From positions 11,291,001-11,355,000 of the forward strand of contig NC_092520.1 of assembly GCF_037038585.1 (NCBI RefSeq): a DNA stretch of 64,000 nucleotides, read 5' to 3'. Positions 11,170 to 22,630 of the stretch are shown here, piece after piece. Source of the DNA: Patagioenas fasciata. Its lineage: Eukaryota > Chordata > Aves > Columbiformes > Columbidae. The position numbers and the translations under genes were made by a program. The notes beneath the pieces were generated by a model that had not been told where the DNA came from, did not search any database, and was given only the letters and a program-made list of their open reading frames with translations. Every line of letters begins with the position of its first letter. Position 1 is the first letter of the stretch.

Positions 11170-11210
11170 AGAGCAACTAGCATGGGAACTAGAGCAACTA
11201 GAGCAACTAG
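11170..11210 (+). repeat. Short tandem repeat, 9-base unit
   Basis: Imperfect tandem copies of a unit like 'agagcaact': one separate copy at 11170 and two to three adjoining copies at 11187-11210. It lies in an unrecognised reading frame. Confidence 0.7.
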
Positions 11211-14200
11211 GGATGGGAATGGAATATTTTATCTGTGAAAATATCATCCTTTTCACTGAAATCTGAACAAATTGTCTGTTTTACCTTTGTCTCTCTACTC
11301 AGAAAAGGTCTCAAAGAACTTGATAGCTCAAAGAGTTCCTCCGAAACTCTTGCCCACTTTTGAACTCAAGCCCATTCTTTATCATACAAAACATTTCTGA
11401 AATGCTGCTTAATCCCCATCTCTTATCAAAATTCCCAGTATCTTTCCTACAGACAAATCACAGGCTTAGGAGCTCTTCAGTGTCTGGAGTTAATCTTACG
11501 GATATCTGATGTCTGGAGTTTGTCTGAAGCACAGACACAAAAATATGTTCCCTGCTGCAGAATCTATTTGACCCCTTTGGTTGTCTGCTCTGTATCTTTA
11601 TTCTTCAGCACAGTGCTTTAAAAATAACAGGTGCCCTATAGCTCCTGTAAAACAGGCTTGAGCTTCGATTTAAGGGAAAGGGAAAAACCTTAAGAATAGC
11701 AAGTCTAAGCATTATGTGCTTTGTCCTGGGAAGTGGTTTTAACACATTATGTCAATTTAATATTTAGCATGAACCGCTAAGGAACTGTGAAAATCCCAAG
11801 TCTATTGGGTAGCAGTATGTATGGACCATATACTATGATCTTAGATTATACAGAATCAAGAATAGGATTCACATAGGACTGCAGTGTATTAAAACTCAAT
11901 CAGTTGTTATCTCAGGATGTTATTTGACAAATACTAAGTTGGTGTTCGAGAACTTGTTACATTCACATTTTTTCATTCTTACTTGCATTGCAGGGGGTAC
12001 CTATGAGGCTCAGTGAGTCATACTTATCATTCGTAGCAGAGGAACATCAGAATCAGGCATTCAAAACAGTACATTCTGTCACTTAAGGAAACAGTTTTAG
12101 TTTAAAAGACATTCTCTTCCTTTTTAAGATAAAAGATTTATTTAACCACTCATCTCAGGATTGCCCTAAGCACGGCCTACTGTGTCTTTGGAAATACCCA
12201 CCTTCGATAATTTTACTGTGTATATTTTATTTGTAAGATACTGATCCAAAAAAGTAATGGTGAACAAGCAGCATTTGCACTATAGAAATATGAACAAAAA
12301 TATGCTCATTGCCCTGAGGAGTTTGTATCACAGTATGAAGGGATGGATAGCAGGTGGACAGAAGCAGACCAGGAAGGTTGATGGTTGAGCAGGATTTATC
12401 CTCTACATGCCAAAGTTCTGACTAAACAACACTGCAATTCTTTCAAAAAGAGGATGTAAGTTTTTGTATCTTTACTACCTTAATCTTGCTTTAACACATT
12501 CTCACACTTTTAAACTGCAATCAATATACATTGTTATTATGTTTCTGTTGTGATATTTTAGGTTTCAGAAAAACTTATTGCCTTCTCCTGGTCTTGTTTA
12601 TAACCTTTTAGAACAGAACACTCACACTGGTCAGTTTTATTTTCGTGTTTATTAGCAAAACAATCTTTATGAACAACATAGTCACTGCTTCATTCCATTT
12701 CATTGTATTCAGTAAATCTGAAGTGGTCTCCATGTATAATATTATTAAAGTTAGTTTTTTTCACAGTACTGCACTTTCTACTGATTTTTTCCATGGCTAT
12801 GTCATGGTCTAGCTGTTTCTTCTTGTTATTGAGTAGACTGGTGCATAGCCTTGTTTATTTTCTGAACAAGCTTCCACCTTTTAACCTCCACTGTCTGTTC
12901 AGTCCCAGACTGAACAGTTAAACTGTGCAGAATTGCATTGCACGTAATAAGTATAACAAGGACTTAAATGATGTGTTTCTAAAATCACACAACCAAACAG
13001 CCCTCTGAAGTACTTATAAATAACTTCATTAAACACAAAAATTTGGATTTTTCTTTTCTCTTAGAATTGAGGAATAATCACCTTATGTGAATGCATTTTC
13101 CTTAATTTTTTCCCCTGTGATTGAAAAAGGGAAATACTGGGAGCAGAAGAAACAAATATCTATGAACACAAATCCCTTAATTAGGAATCTAGCATTCCTG
13201 AGTAGCATCAAGCTTCATGCAATAATATTCTGCTAAAAGAAAAAGAAATCATTAAAAAGTTCAATTTTAGCCTTGCTTAATATTTTTGTTTGAGGAGACT
13301 ATGACACTCACATGGAGCTCAGAGAAGACCCATGACCAAGGTGTTTGTAGCATCCTGTCCATAGCGGAGACCCAACCTGTCTGTGCTGTAGGACTGTCGT
13401 AAAGCTGTGTGGACCCAAAACAGTCGATGATCACTGACACAGGGGAGGGTTTAGTGCTTGTGCCTTTCTTATTTAGCTATATAGACATAGCCATAGCATC
13501 TCCAGCTATTTTCTTTTCTCTCCGCAGAGAGAACTCAGTTCAATAAATGGCAAAGCACCCAACACAGGATGATTTTAATGATCCCTTCTGGTCCTGATCT
13601 CTTCTTGATCCCTTCATAATGATTCCTGCATTCATCGAGCCGAAAAAAACATTCTGTAAGTAGGAATACTGAGGGGGATAACTAAAAATCAACCAATTTA
13701 ACTATTTCTACCATGTGGAAGTCAAAACTCTGTGGATCTCTGGTAACTGCATTGAGTAACACCAAGCTCTTTTCATTCCAAAATATCATCAATAAAAAGG
13801 AAGTCTCTGTATTTACTCTTTTCTAGTAACATGTGTCTTGGGGATCAAATAATAGTTGCACATTCTTAGGACAGTTTTATCAATGTGGAGGTCATACATA
13901 ACTCTTTCAGTAAAGGATCCAGAATAAAACTGAAATAACAGTTCCTGTCAGATCCCTCTGAGCATTCAAAGTCACTACACATTTTCTGTCTCATTATGTT
14001 TTCTACTTCTCTTGTCATATAAGTAACTTGGTCATAAATCCGTAAGATCATGATCTCCTAGAGTGCACGTTTGCTGTTATTATATCAATTCTCCAAAGCT
14101 CCTGGTATTTGCATATGCAAATTGTAGCCATGGTGCAATTTTCTGTTGATGGACATATTCCTGCTGGTAATATCCACAGAAGTCTTGATGTGTATCTGTT

Positions 14201-14639
14201 GTTTTCTCTGTTGCCTCCAGTCTACCATAAGTCTCCAGCCATATTCATTAGATTCAATTATTGACATTCTGCCCTGTGAGAATCTGTCAATATAAAATAG
14301 GCACAGTAATGCTCAGAAAATTGTCAAAATAAACACTTTTTAAAAACAGCATCAGATGACTGAAACCACAGTAGACTAAGATTCATCAGTTCCAATGTAC
14401 TTTACAGATCATTCTACAAAATTCAATAGAAAACAACAATAATAAAAATATATCATTTAAATAAATAAAATCTATAAAATAAATAGAAAATATACAAGGA
14501 ATATGGTAAAACCTGAGAGTGTTATTTAATCCATTCCTCTGCTTTAAAACAGGACTGCTGACACTTAAGCCTGTGTTTGATGAGTTTCAGCATTCATTTC
14601 CTTTCGAAAATATATCATTAATATTTTTGCTAATGTTTA
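11211..14639. other. Unique AT-rich non-coding DNA
   Basis: No gene or RNA recognised. Around 13,560-13,620 the string 'aatgatcccttctggtcc' resembles the 3' end of old CR1 elements, but it is too short to call. Open frames here are at most about 72 codons. The stretch at 14,430-14,490 is very AT-rich. Confidence 0.4.
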
Positions 14640-15870
14640 TTTATAGCTGACATTTCTGGATTACTTCTGAATTTTCGTGTTCCCCTTCTCTAAGCCTTTC
14701 AATATTTTCATTCTTCTGATTTCACTCAATCTCCATTAACTATTGCAGCTGTCTATTTCTCTGTAGTTTTCAGCCTCAGTTTTATTGTTATTAATTAGTT
14801 TCGGTCTAAATTCTATTAAGAATAGGTGGAATATTCTCCCTGTATCTTAATTACTTTCAGACTGTTTCTTTACTTTATTAAGATAATCTTTAATTTTAGT
14901 TTTGTCCTCTGACATACTTAGAGTTCCTACAAGCTTCATGTCATCTCTGTATTTAATAAACATAGTCTTGATTTAGTTATGTAGTTCATGTCATTAACAA
15001 ATCAGTGAAAGGAATTATTCTTGCAGTTGGACAGGAAACAACTGATAATTTTACCTGGTTCCATGCCACTCTACACTCTTCTCCAACAGTAATTTCACTT
15101 TTGGTATGTCTCCTCAGCTCACTTACCAGAATGCAGTGTAAGATAGTGCTAAAATGTCATGCAAACAAGATATATAATTATTGCTTCTTCTTTGTCTACA
15201 TGACCTCTTGTTCTTTTATAAAAGAAAATTAGATTGACTTGACAAGATATCTTCTTGGTAAATTCATCTTTGATGCTACTGTCCTCCTAGTTATCTTCCA
15301 AGCTCTTGTAAGTCACTTCTGACTGTTTCAGATTTTTTCTAGGATTTGAAGTGAAGATGACTTGTCTATACATGTACACTTCTTTTTTTTCCTCCCTTGA
15401 TATAGTTACACATTAAAATTGCTCCTTTCCAGTCCAGTAGTATCTTATATGTCCTCCACAAGTTCTCAAAGACAACTGCTAATGTTTCTGAGATAGCTTC
15501 AGCCCATATCAGGATCAGAAAGCCAAGATAAATGGAAAACCAAAGTAGTGACAAACATGTTTCTGTTCGAGTTTGAGCTGTTATCCTTTGTTGCTACTAA
15601 TAAGTTTGCCACTTGTCTAATTAACAGTTATAATGCACAGTGAAACACAAGCATCCTTTACCTCTTCATTTTTTCCTTATATCACTTAGTGATAACTATT
15701 CCTTTGCACTGAATAAATGCCTAATATTTTTCTTTGAGCTTTCTATTGCTACTAATCCAGTCAAGGAATGATTTCATATTTCCTCTAGTTTCTCTTGATA
15801 GCTACACTTTGTTCTGTACTGTCCGTTCTGATTCTGCCCCTCCCTGTTCCTGAAGCTCTGTATGAGCTTA
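14640..15870 (-). mobile_element. Ancient CR1-type LINE reverse-transcriptase relic
   Basis: A long, highly decayed reverse-transcriptase segment of CR1 type, read on the minus strand. Going from right to left on the plus strand, several blocks are recognisable. At 15,430-15,500 'ttttccagtccagtagtatc...gtcctccacaagttctcaaagacaa...gcta' matches the sequence upstream of the catalytic palm. At 15,325-15,372 'ctaggatttgaagtgaagatgactt' matches the 'PGFEVRLT'-like block. At 15,200-15,250 there is the 'K-KINLT' region. At 14,948-14,931 the codons read RDDMKL, a decayed FADDTKL active site that keeps both catalytic Asp residues. At 14,880-14,915 the sequence resembles 'taattttaatcctgtcctc' of old CR1 copies. 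The order and spacing fit one element. Stops and indels are everywhere. Both outer limits are approximate. Confidence 0.62.
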
Positions 15871-16865
15871 ATGATCAAATGATCAGTGTTTGCCTCTCCT
15901 TTATTCTTACACAGTGTTTAGAGTGAATAAAGACTTCATAATTTAGCAAAAGCTCTTAAATATTTTTTTTCTAACCTTTCTCTCCATTGAAATACTGTAT
16001 GATTTCCTGTGAAACTACAACTTCTCCTGGATTTTTTTTTTTTTCTGAGATCTTCCTTACCATTCTGTATATTTATCAAAATCTCCTGGGTTTAGAAGTT
16101 ATTCCTGGTACATAGAGAGAAAGACAAAGAGAACAAACTGTAGGACACTGCACTGGAAGTATCCCTGAGAGATGCCTCTGCTTACACAACAGCCCATTTG
16201 CAGATGAGATTACAGCCCTACTCTACCTACCCAGCTGAGTCAAGTCTATACAGTACAGGGATTCCTGCTGCTGCACTAACCACTTTGGAGCTACGGCTCC
16301 CCAAAGCACTTGGCATCAACAAATGAAAACAGCTACAGACTGCTGAAAACAGCATGTTCGGTTTTGCATTCAGTGTGTAAACTGTAAGCTGGTTTCAACC
16401 ATATTTTGTTACCCTTCGAAATGTTTCCTCAATAGTAGGTTGCACCATCTGTTGCACTGTTTGCCTGCATGTTTTTGCTTGTTAAACTGCTCCCCCAGCA
16501 GCACACAAAAGAGGAAAAACAGCAGTGATGCCTTTCAGGAAGATCTCTCTGTCCTCTGACTGCCGCCTCCCACCCCAGTGTTGCACTGCACACAACAGAT
16601 GCTGCTCCAGTCCTACCTCATGCTTATTAATTTTAGGATCTAAGCCAGAGTCCACGATAAAACCTCAGAGGCTTTAAAATCTGGCCATCTCTTTCCTTGT
16701 GAAGCCTATAGATACGTTTTATGTGATAAGGACAGAACATCACAAAGCAAAATGTTAAGATAAATCACCTCAAGGTTCACCAGGGAGCATAAAGTCTGCC
16801 ACAGATAATCCTGAAGATACATTTAAATATTGGAGAAAGTCCAATGTTGATCAGATCGTTGAATC
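15871..16865. other. Unique DNA
   Basis: No gene recognised. A poly-T run sits near 16,031-16,044. The part 16,100-16,620 is somewhat less AT-rich but has no recognisable coding content. Confidence 0.4.
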
Positions 16866-17045
16866 TTAGAATCATAGAATACCAGGTTGGAAGGGACAAG
16901 AAAGATCATCTGATCCAAGTTTTCTTGGCAAAAGCCCAGTCTAGACAAGATGGCCCAGCACCTCATCCAGCTGAATCTTCAAAGTGCACAGTGTTTGGGA
17001 ATCCACTACTTCCCTGGGGAGATGTGAACAAACTTTCTCAATAAA
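16866..17045 (-). mobile_element. CR1 LINE 3'-end fragment
   Basis: Reverse complement of a CR1 3' end. It has 'cttagaatcatagaatacc' tail units at the left, then 'aggttggaagggacaagaaagatcatctgatccaa' (in parts), 'cttggcaaaagcccagtctagacaagatggcccagcacc', 'cagctgaatcttcaaagtg' and 'gggaatccactacttccctggggagatg'. The order matches the avian CR1 3' UTR leading back into the ORF2 end. Similarity may continue weakly to about 17,180, where a short minus-strand open frame persists. It is 5'-truncated. Confidence 0.87.
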
Positions 17046-17267
17046 CATACAGACAGAATGATACTGCATTATCACGTGCACTGTCTTCTGGCTAAATGCT
17101 GACATATTGTCATGACAGGAAGAATACTCCATCTTTGTAATGTAATGAAGCAGGGCTGTTCTTTCCTTTATCATTTGCCCTTCATCCTCAGTATCTAAGG
17201 AGCAGGAAAACCTTATATGATCTTTTTTTTCTTTCCTTCTTTCCTGGTGAGTTTATTAAACCTGAGC
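17046..17267. other. Possible CR1 continuation
   Basis: Probably decayed ORF2 sequence of the adjacent CR1, but only weakly recognisable. Ends at a poly-A run. Confidence 0.3.
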
Positions 17268-17288
17268 AAAAAAAAAAAAAAAAAAAAA
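17268..17288 (+). repeat. Poly-A run
   Basis: 21 uninterrupted A residues followed by 'taattatttt'. No retrotransposed gene or SINE body was recognised upstream of it. Confidence 0.95.
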
Positions 17289-18459
17289 TAATTATTTTGC
17301 GTGAAATATTCTCTGAAACGTGTTGACACTATATTATATAATCCCAAATTTTTTTACTTACTGAACTGGATGAGTGATGAGAAGGGGAAATCCAGTGAAT
17401 AATGCATTCAAATATGACTGCAGAATGCTCAGAGTAAATTATGCAACCCAAACGTATTCAGCCATCTCTGCTCTGAATAATATGACATATTTTCACTGTG
17501 GCTTTAAGCCACCTCAGCAACAGGGACCAATGAGGAGCTGAACTCATTGAATGTGAAATGCTTTTTTCAGGAGGTACATTTGCCTTGAGATAGCAAGGTC
17601 TCTGCCCCAACTCCATTCAAGAAACCTCATCCTGCAGGAATCCAAGGTCTGAATATCCTTTACGGAGAAAAAAAGGATCATTTGCATCACACATGGCCAT
17701 AGGGTTAGTGTGATAAATCAATATGACTCTCTAATTTCTCCCTACACCCGCTATTAATTTCTTAGAAAAGTAATGCCACATCCTTGATATTCTTGAATCC
17801 CCACACAAGAGACTGTCATACTGAAAACCATAAATATTAACTTGCTACCCAGTCCTGGATCAATTTAAAAAACTTAGCAAGGTCCATGAGGTAGTCACTC
17901 CAAGCTTTCTTTGCAATAAACAGAGAAAAGCAGTTATTTCTAGAGTGAAATTAGTCTCATTCTGAGTAGACATTTGAAACAAATCAGATTAACCATATTC
18001 TAAAATGCCTGTTACTCTCCATTGTCTGTAAATGGAAGCTAGAATGACTTGGCTCTGATGCAGAGACTAGACATGTGGACACCTAACCTGGAGTGAGACG
18101 AATCCCACCCACAAACCTGGCTGCACGCAGAGGCAGGTGCAGGCTCCATAACAGCTCTGTCACATAGTGTGGGAACACATACCACACCAGGTGGTACTAA
18201 CATTCCCTGAGCCTCCTTGGGGAATCTTTCTCAATATTTCTGTGTCCAATACAATGAACCAGATACCAAGAGAAGATCTGGCCTCTTGGAGTTTATTTCT
18301 GCTTCTACGAGCTTTTCCAGGTGGCTGAGCCCCGATCAAATATTTATAGAACTGAGTATTTCTCTTCTCTGTGGGAGGGAAACAGTAAAAGTACAGATCC
18401 TAATTTGTTTTTGCAGAGGGCTGGCAATAACGACAAACTCGTCATTAAAACTAAGCCTC
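17289..18459. other. Unique AT-rich non-coding DNA
   Basis: No gene recognised. It leads into the strong polypyrimidine tract that precedes the exon-like segment at 18,508. A 'taaaactaagcc' string near 18,450 could serve as a branch point for that acceptor. Confidence 0.4.
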
Positions 18460-18507
18460 TTTTTTTTTTTCTTCTCTTTTTTTTTTTTTTTCTCTTTTTC
18501 TTTGCAG
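18460..18507 (+). promoter_or_regulatory. Long polypyrimidine tract ending in a 3' splice-site match
   Basis: Almost 48 bases of uninterrupted pyrimidine (mostly T with a few C) end in 'ctttgcag'. This is the form of a strong vertebrate 3' splice site. It may also be just a simple T-rich repeat that happens to end in CAG. Confidence 0.4.
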
Positions 18508-18542
18508 ATGCAAATAAACTTTCCAAGGACAAATCTGAACCC
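18508..18542 (+). other. Candidate 35-base microexon
   Basis: A 35-base segment lies between a strong acceptor (long polypyrimidine tract ending in CAG at 18,507) and a GTAAGT donor at 18,543-18,548. Two frames are open. The frame that enters as the last two bases of a codon reads GAT-like then ANKLSKDKSEP, a hydrophilic peptide plausible for a neuronal microexon. The frame from its first base reads MQINFPRTNLN. The length is not a multiple of three, so inclusion would shift frame. The exon's last bases are CCC, weaker than the usual CAG before a donor. I do not recognise the host gene, and no neighbouring exon was identified, so this could be a chance pairing. Confidence 0.25.
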
Positions 18543-18548
18543 GTAAGT

Positions 18549-19919
18549 TTCTTTCTCATGAGAAGGTTAGCAAGTCAGTAAGGTTGTTTCAGTAGGTTGT
18601 TTCAGGAAATCTGCACTGCCTCTTCTCCCAGGAATACTACTTGGATTGCAATGCACAGAATTTGGTAGCTCCCAGTAGTCTCCATCACTAAGCAGGAGCC
18701 CACAGAGAAGTATGTGCACAAACATGGAAGAAAGAAGTTCCTCTTTCCAGAATGTTGATGTTCTAGAGCAATAGACAAAAACAAACAACTTTTCCTCAGA
18801 AAGTTATGTTAACTGAGATCCATTGTCTGTAAAAATACCTTGTAGTTACAGCTGGTTTAATTAGTGAAATTATGTTAGGAGACATTCCTGGGCACGGGAA
18901 CTCATCTTATTTACAGAGCTAATACTTTTCCAGGCATGTTTTCATTCCATGTCAATTGAGTTCATAAAAAACAATTTCTAGGCAGGGTTCAGGTGGAAAA
19001 TGGTGTCTCCACCCTGTACTGATACAGATGTGAGCTGTTCCACATCAGTATCAAAAAGCAGTCATAGGTATATTTTATTTACTAGAAATAACATTACTTA
19101 TGTCAGCTCTTCCTCAAGTCATTTGCTAACTAAAATACAGATTTCTTTTTTTTTTTAGACTTTCAGGAGTTCAAGTGCCTGTCCAGGAGAACATCAGTCA
19201 TGGTTAGTGTAGGCAATTTCTCTTTGAGTAAGTGACTGCTTGTATTACAAAGCCACTCACAAGAATCCCCAGCTTGCAAACTCACAAAAGAGATGAGCCC
19301 CAGACATGTTGAAGACTGTTTTACCAGCTGCAGCCCCTCCAGCTTCATGCCATTTCCACAGTGATACTGGCTGCCTCAAGGTGCAGCACTACCGACCTTG
19401 ATCATCCATCAGTGGTCAGAAAGTCCTTCAAATAATATTTTTTTTCTGATGCATAAACTTGGAATTCACTTTCCTCTAGCAGCTTAATATAAGGAAAAAA
19501 AAAAAAAGTTATTTAATAATCTCTGGAATAAGTTCTTTTTTCTTCTTATGTGTTTTTCCAGCACAGGTTACTATAGAAGTCAACATAAATCTAAAAATAC
19601 TGCTCCTACCAACATATTAGGAAAAAGGGCTGTATTATGACAATCTTCCCCAGTAGTGCCAATTTAGTCATCTTCACTGTTATATTATCTAGGTGAATGA
19701 GTGATTCAGATCAGTGTCACCCACCACTTACAAACCCTTTCAAAAAATTCAGCAAAAAGATGTTATCACAATATGTAAATTAGAGAGAAAACAGTCCAGT
19801 TTACTCATAACATCTAGAACATGTTATGCTTTTTCTAGGTCTCAAACTGGAAGTTTGGAAGCTTAGGAAAACTGATTATTTGGAAGATAATCTACAAGCT
19901 TCAGAATAAAAAATAATAA

Positions 19920-19953
<34 letters not shown>

Positions 19954-21386
19954 ACATCAAACTAAGTGCGAAGTAAGTGTCAGCAGAACCTAACATTTAT
20001 GCCTTCATTCTTTCTACCCAGCCTGCTGAAATGATAGGAACTAAATCATAATTTTACAGAGTTTTTTTTTTTTAAACAATGAACAGGGAATTATTAGAGA
20101 GGTAATATCAGCAGACTTTCCATCATGAATTACTAAAATCCAGCTTATTACAATACTACAGTAATGTCAACAACCAAAATATATAGAATATTACAAGTCA
20201 GAACATGGAAGAGACCCTGCTTCGTTTTTCAGTTATTCAGGGTGCCATTAGAAGTCTGTTCTACCGAGTCCCTTTTATGTCTGCAGAGGAGCTCAGGTCA
20301 AGGATGTCTGTTCAGCTGGTAGATACTGACATTGATACTGGGAGAGTGGAGAAGGAAGACAGATGGAGAGTATAAGAAAATCAAGTGTTGGATTCACCTC
20401 ATCTAACTTCAGAGCTCTACAAATGCCAGGTCCATCTAAACTAAACCTTCACTCCCATTATAGATGGTTGAAAGAAACAGACACTCATAGGTACCAGCTG
20501 AAACTTGGGTCTGATTTACCAACATGTCATGTCACTGGAACCCCATTAGACTGATCAACACAGTCTGAACAAAATGAGAATGATTTGGCCAGCAGGGAGC
20601 TGAGCAAAGCAGTGACCTGTCAGTTTTTCATAGCCATCAAAGAACAGCTCAGTTTAAGGCATCATATGAAAGAGAGGAATGAGGTGCCATGATGTTCAGA
20701 GGAAGCCTATCCAATGCTTTTGCAATAAAGCAGCCAATACCTGAAGTAATCAAGACACAGCACGGAGGATTTGAACAATCAAAAACCCCCGATGTGTTCA
20801 TGAATGTAGATCTTAGTTTCTCACAAGCTTTTCAGTAAAAAACATGCTTAAAAATGTAAGGATATTCCAGTTCTTAAGATTTTTAAATTATGAGCTTGAA
20901 AAAAACCCACACAGTTCAAAAACTATTGGCAGGTGCTATGTCTGATTTCTCTTTAGATTTCACACTGTGCTTTAACTGTCACATAATGAAATAATGTATC
21001 TGCTAAAAGCTCATTGATTTTATTTACCTTTCTGAGAACTGGAAATTCATTGCTACTTACTACCCTGTAGACAGTATTTGCATGCAGCCTCTTGTGGAAT
21101 TCCATTTATTTTGATTTATGAGAGTTCTGAAACCATTGCACTCAAGTTGATAGTGGCAAGAACAGATCAGTCAACATAAACAGCCCAAATTTATGTTAAA
21201 GAAGAGACAACATTATTTCCATCCAAGCAGTTCCACTTCAACTTGAATCATCTTTCCTAAGGCAACCCACATCATCTCCACAAATGTCCCAAAGATCCTG
21301 AAGTAAGTAAAACCAACAAACATGAGAAGGTTGGAATCACAGTACCCTCCATTTTATCTGACTCTTTTTGTGGTTTTTTGTGTTTC
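18549..21386. other. Unique AT-rich non-coding DNA with an AAAAC repeat
   Basis: No gene recognised; open frames are at most about 73 codons. Positions 20,185-20,230 carry a string vaguely like a CR1 3' end in reverse, but too weak to call. T and A runs occur near 19,145, 19,494 and 20,061. Confidence 0.4.
19922..19954 (+). repeat. (AAAAC)n simple repeat
   Basis: About six tandem copies of an A-rich pentamer (aaaac) with flanking A runs. Confidence 0.9.
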
Positions 21387-21387
21387 A

Positions 21388-21428
21388 CTCTTTTTTTTTT
21401 TCTTTTTTTTCCTTTTTTTTTTTTTCTT
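21388..21428 (+). repeat. T-rich low-complexity tract
   Basis: Nearly pure T with four interrupting C residues. It gives rise to a Phe-rich peptide at the start of a spurious 244-codon plus-strand frame. Confidence 0.95.
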
Positions 21429-21519
21429 CCCAAATACAACCTGAATATATAGAAAATCAAATGGAATTTAATTCAGGATCAGAGCATTCATGTTGTACTA
21501 TAATTGTCAGGATCCAGCT

Positions 21520-21640
21520 GCTCCCAAACGGATGGAGGCCCAGAGCCAAGTGTGATAACCATGGTGGGAAGGTGCCTAAGCCACCCAAGGGCTCTCAGGG
21601 GCGAAGTGGGCCAAGGGGAGAAGGAATTGGGTTCATGTCA
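21520..21640. other. Left arm of a GC-rich island
   Basis: From about 21,520 the composition switches abruptly to G-rich ('gatggaggcccagagcc', 'ggtgggaaggtgcc', 'gggccaaggggagaagg') before the CR1 at 21,641. A similar G-rich texture resumes right of the CR1 at about 22,320. The simplest reading is a GC-rich older sequence interrupted by the CR1. I do not recognise the GC-rich sequence itself. Confidence 0.5.
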
Positions 21641-22300
21641 CAGAATCACAGAATGTCAGGGATAGGACAGGACCTCAAAAGATCACCTAGCCCAATCTCT
21701 CTGCCAGAGCAGGAGCACCTAGATGAGGTTACACAGAAATGTGTCCAGGTGGGTTTTGAATGTCTCCAGAGTAGGAGACTCCACAACCCACCGGGGCAGC
21801 CTGTTCCCGTGTCTGTCACCCTCACTGTGAAGAAGTTTCTTCTGAAATTTAAATGGAACCTCCTGTGTTCCCGTTTGAACCCATTACCCCTTATCTTCCC
21901 ATTGTCACCAAGAAGAGCCTGGCTCCATCCTTGTGACACTCACCCTTTATATATTTATAAACATGAATGTGGTCACCCTTTAGTCTCTTCTTCTCTTCTT
22001 CATCTTTGTTGCCCTGCTCTGGACTCTCTCCAGCAGTTCTCTGTCCTTCTGGAACTGAGCGACCCAGAACTGGACACAATATTCCAGGTGTGGTCTCACT
22101 AGGGCAGAGTAGAGGGGAAGGAGAACCTCTCTGGACCTACTAACCACGCCCCTTCTCATCCACCCCAGGATGCCATTGGCCTTCCTGGCCACAAGGGCCC
22201 AGTGCTGGCTCATGGTCATCCTGCTGTCCACCGGGACCCTCAGGTCCCTTTCCCCTACACTGCTCTCTAATAGATCATTCCCCAACTTATACGGGTCACC
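21641..22300 (-). mobile_element. CR1 LINE, C-terminal ORF2 and 3' UTR
   Basis: The best-preserved CR1 in the window. The 3' end is at the left: 'cacagaatcacagaatgtcagg', then 'cctcaaaagatcacctagccc'. On the minus strand, 22285-21980 is an open frame of 101 codons covering the reverse-transcriptase C-terminal region. It contains 'RDLRVPVD', 'ARKANGILGWMRRGV', 'LPLYSALVRPHLEYCVQFW' and 'LLERVQSRATKM', all hallmark CR1 blocks. After a frameshift between 21,980 and 21,939 the next frame carries 'HRRFHLNFRRNFFTVRVT'. It is 5'-truncated near 22,300, so catalytic domains are missing and it cannot be active. The antisense 244-codon plus-strand frame here is a shadow. Confidence 0.95.
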
Positions 22301-22630
22301 CCTGATGGGTGTCAGAGGCTGTGCAGCATTGGGAAGGAGGGAAATGGAGGATTAGGATCAGGCCCAGTGAGGGTAACCAGGGTCAGACACATTCTTGACA
22401 TGGCCTGTCAAGGGAATGGGCATGGGGAAGTTGGCCCATGGCTCTGTCGGACCCATGGCTGGGCAGAGCACAGCTGTAGGGTGCTGGAGACCAATGTCCT
22501 ATGGTGTCACTGGGGCAGAGACTGAGGGCCCTAGGGGGCTGAAATGGGGTCCTGGGCTGTGGGTATGGTCAGGGGAGACCCCAGGGATGAGCAGGGCCAT
22601 TAAATCCTAGTAGGGCCCTCAAAGCCCTGG
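22301..22630. other. Right arm of a GC-rich island
   Basis: G-rich sequence with repeated 'ggg' and 'ccatgg'-like words, for example 'gggcatggggaagttggcccatgg' (in parts) and 'cctagggggctgaaatgggg'. A 71-codon plus-strand frame (22395-22610) is rich in Gly, Met and Trp but unrecognised. Together with 21,520-21,640 this is the strongest local rise in G+C in the window. It has too few CpGs to be a CpG island. It may be a degraded LTR or satellite-like repeat. Confidence 0.5.

Noticed and set aside
13560..13620. 'aatgatcccttctggtcc' resembling an old CR1 3' end
   Set aside because: Only about 20 bases match, with no neighbouring CR1 blocks, so not called.
20185..20230. 'tagaatatt...acatggaagagacc' resembling a reverse CR1 end
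   Set aside because: Too short and too diverged, and no continuing CR1 coding sequence follows.
21368..22102. 244-codon plus-strand open frame, the longest in the window
   Set aside because: Its start is a translated T-rich tract and the rest is antisense to the CR1 at 21,641-22,300; it is a shadow, not a gene.
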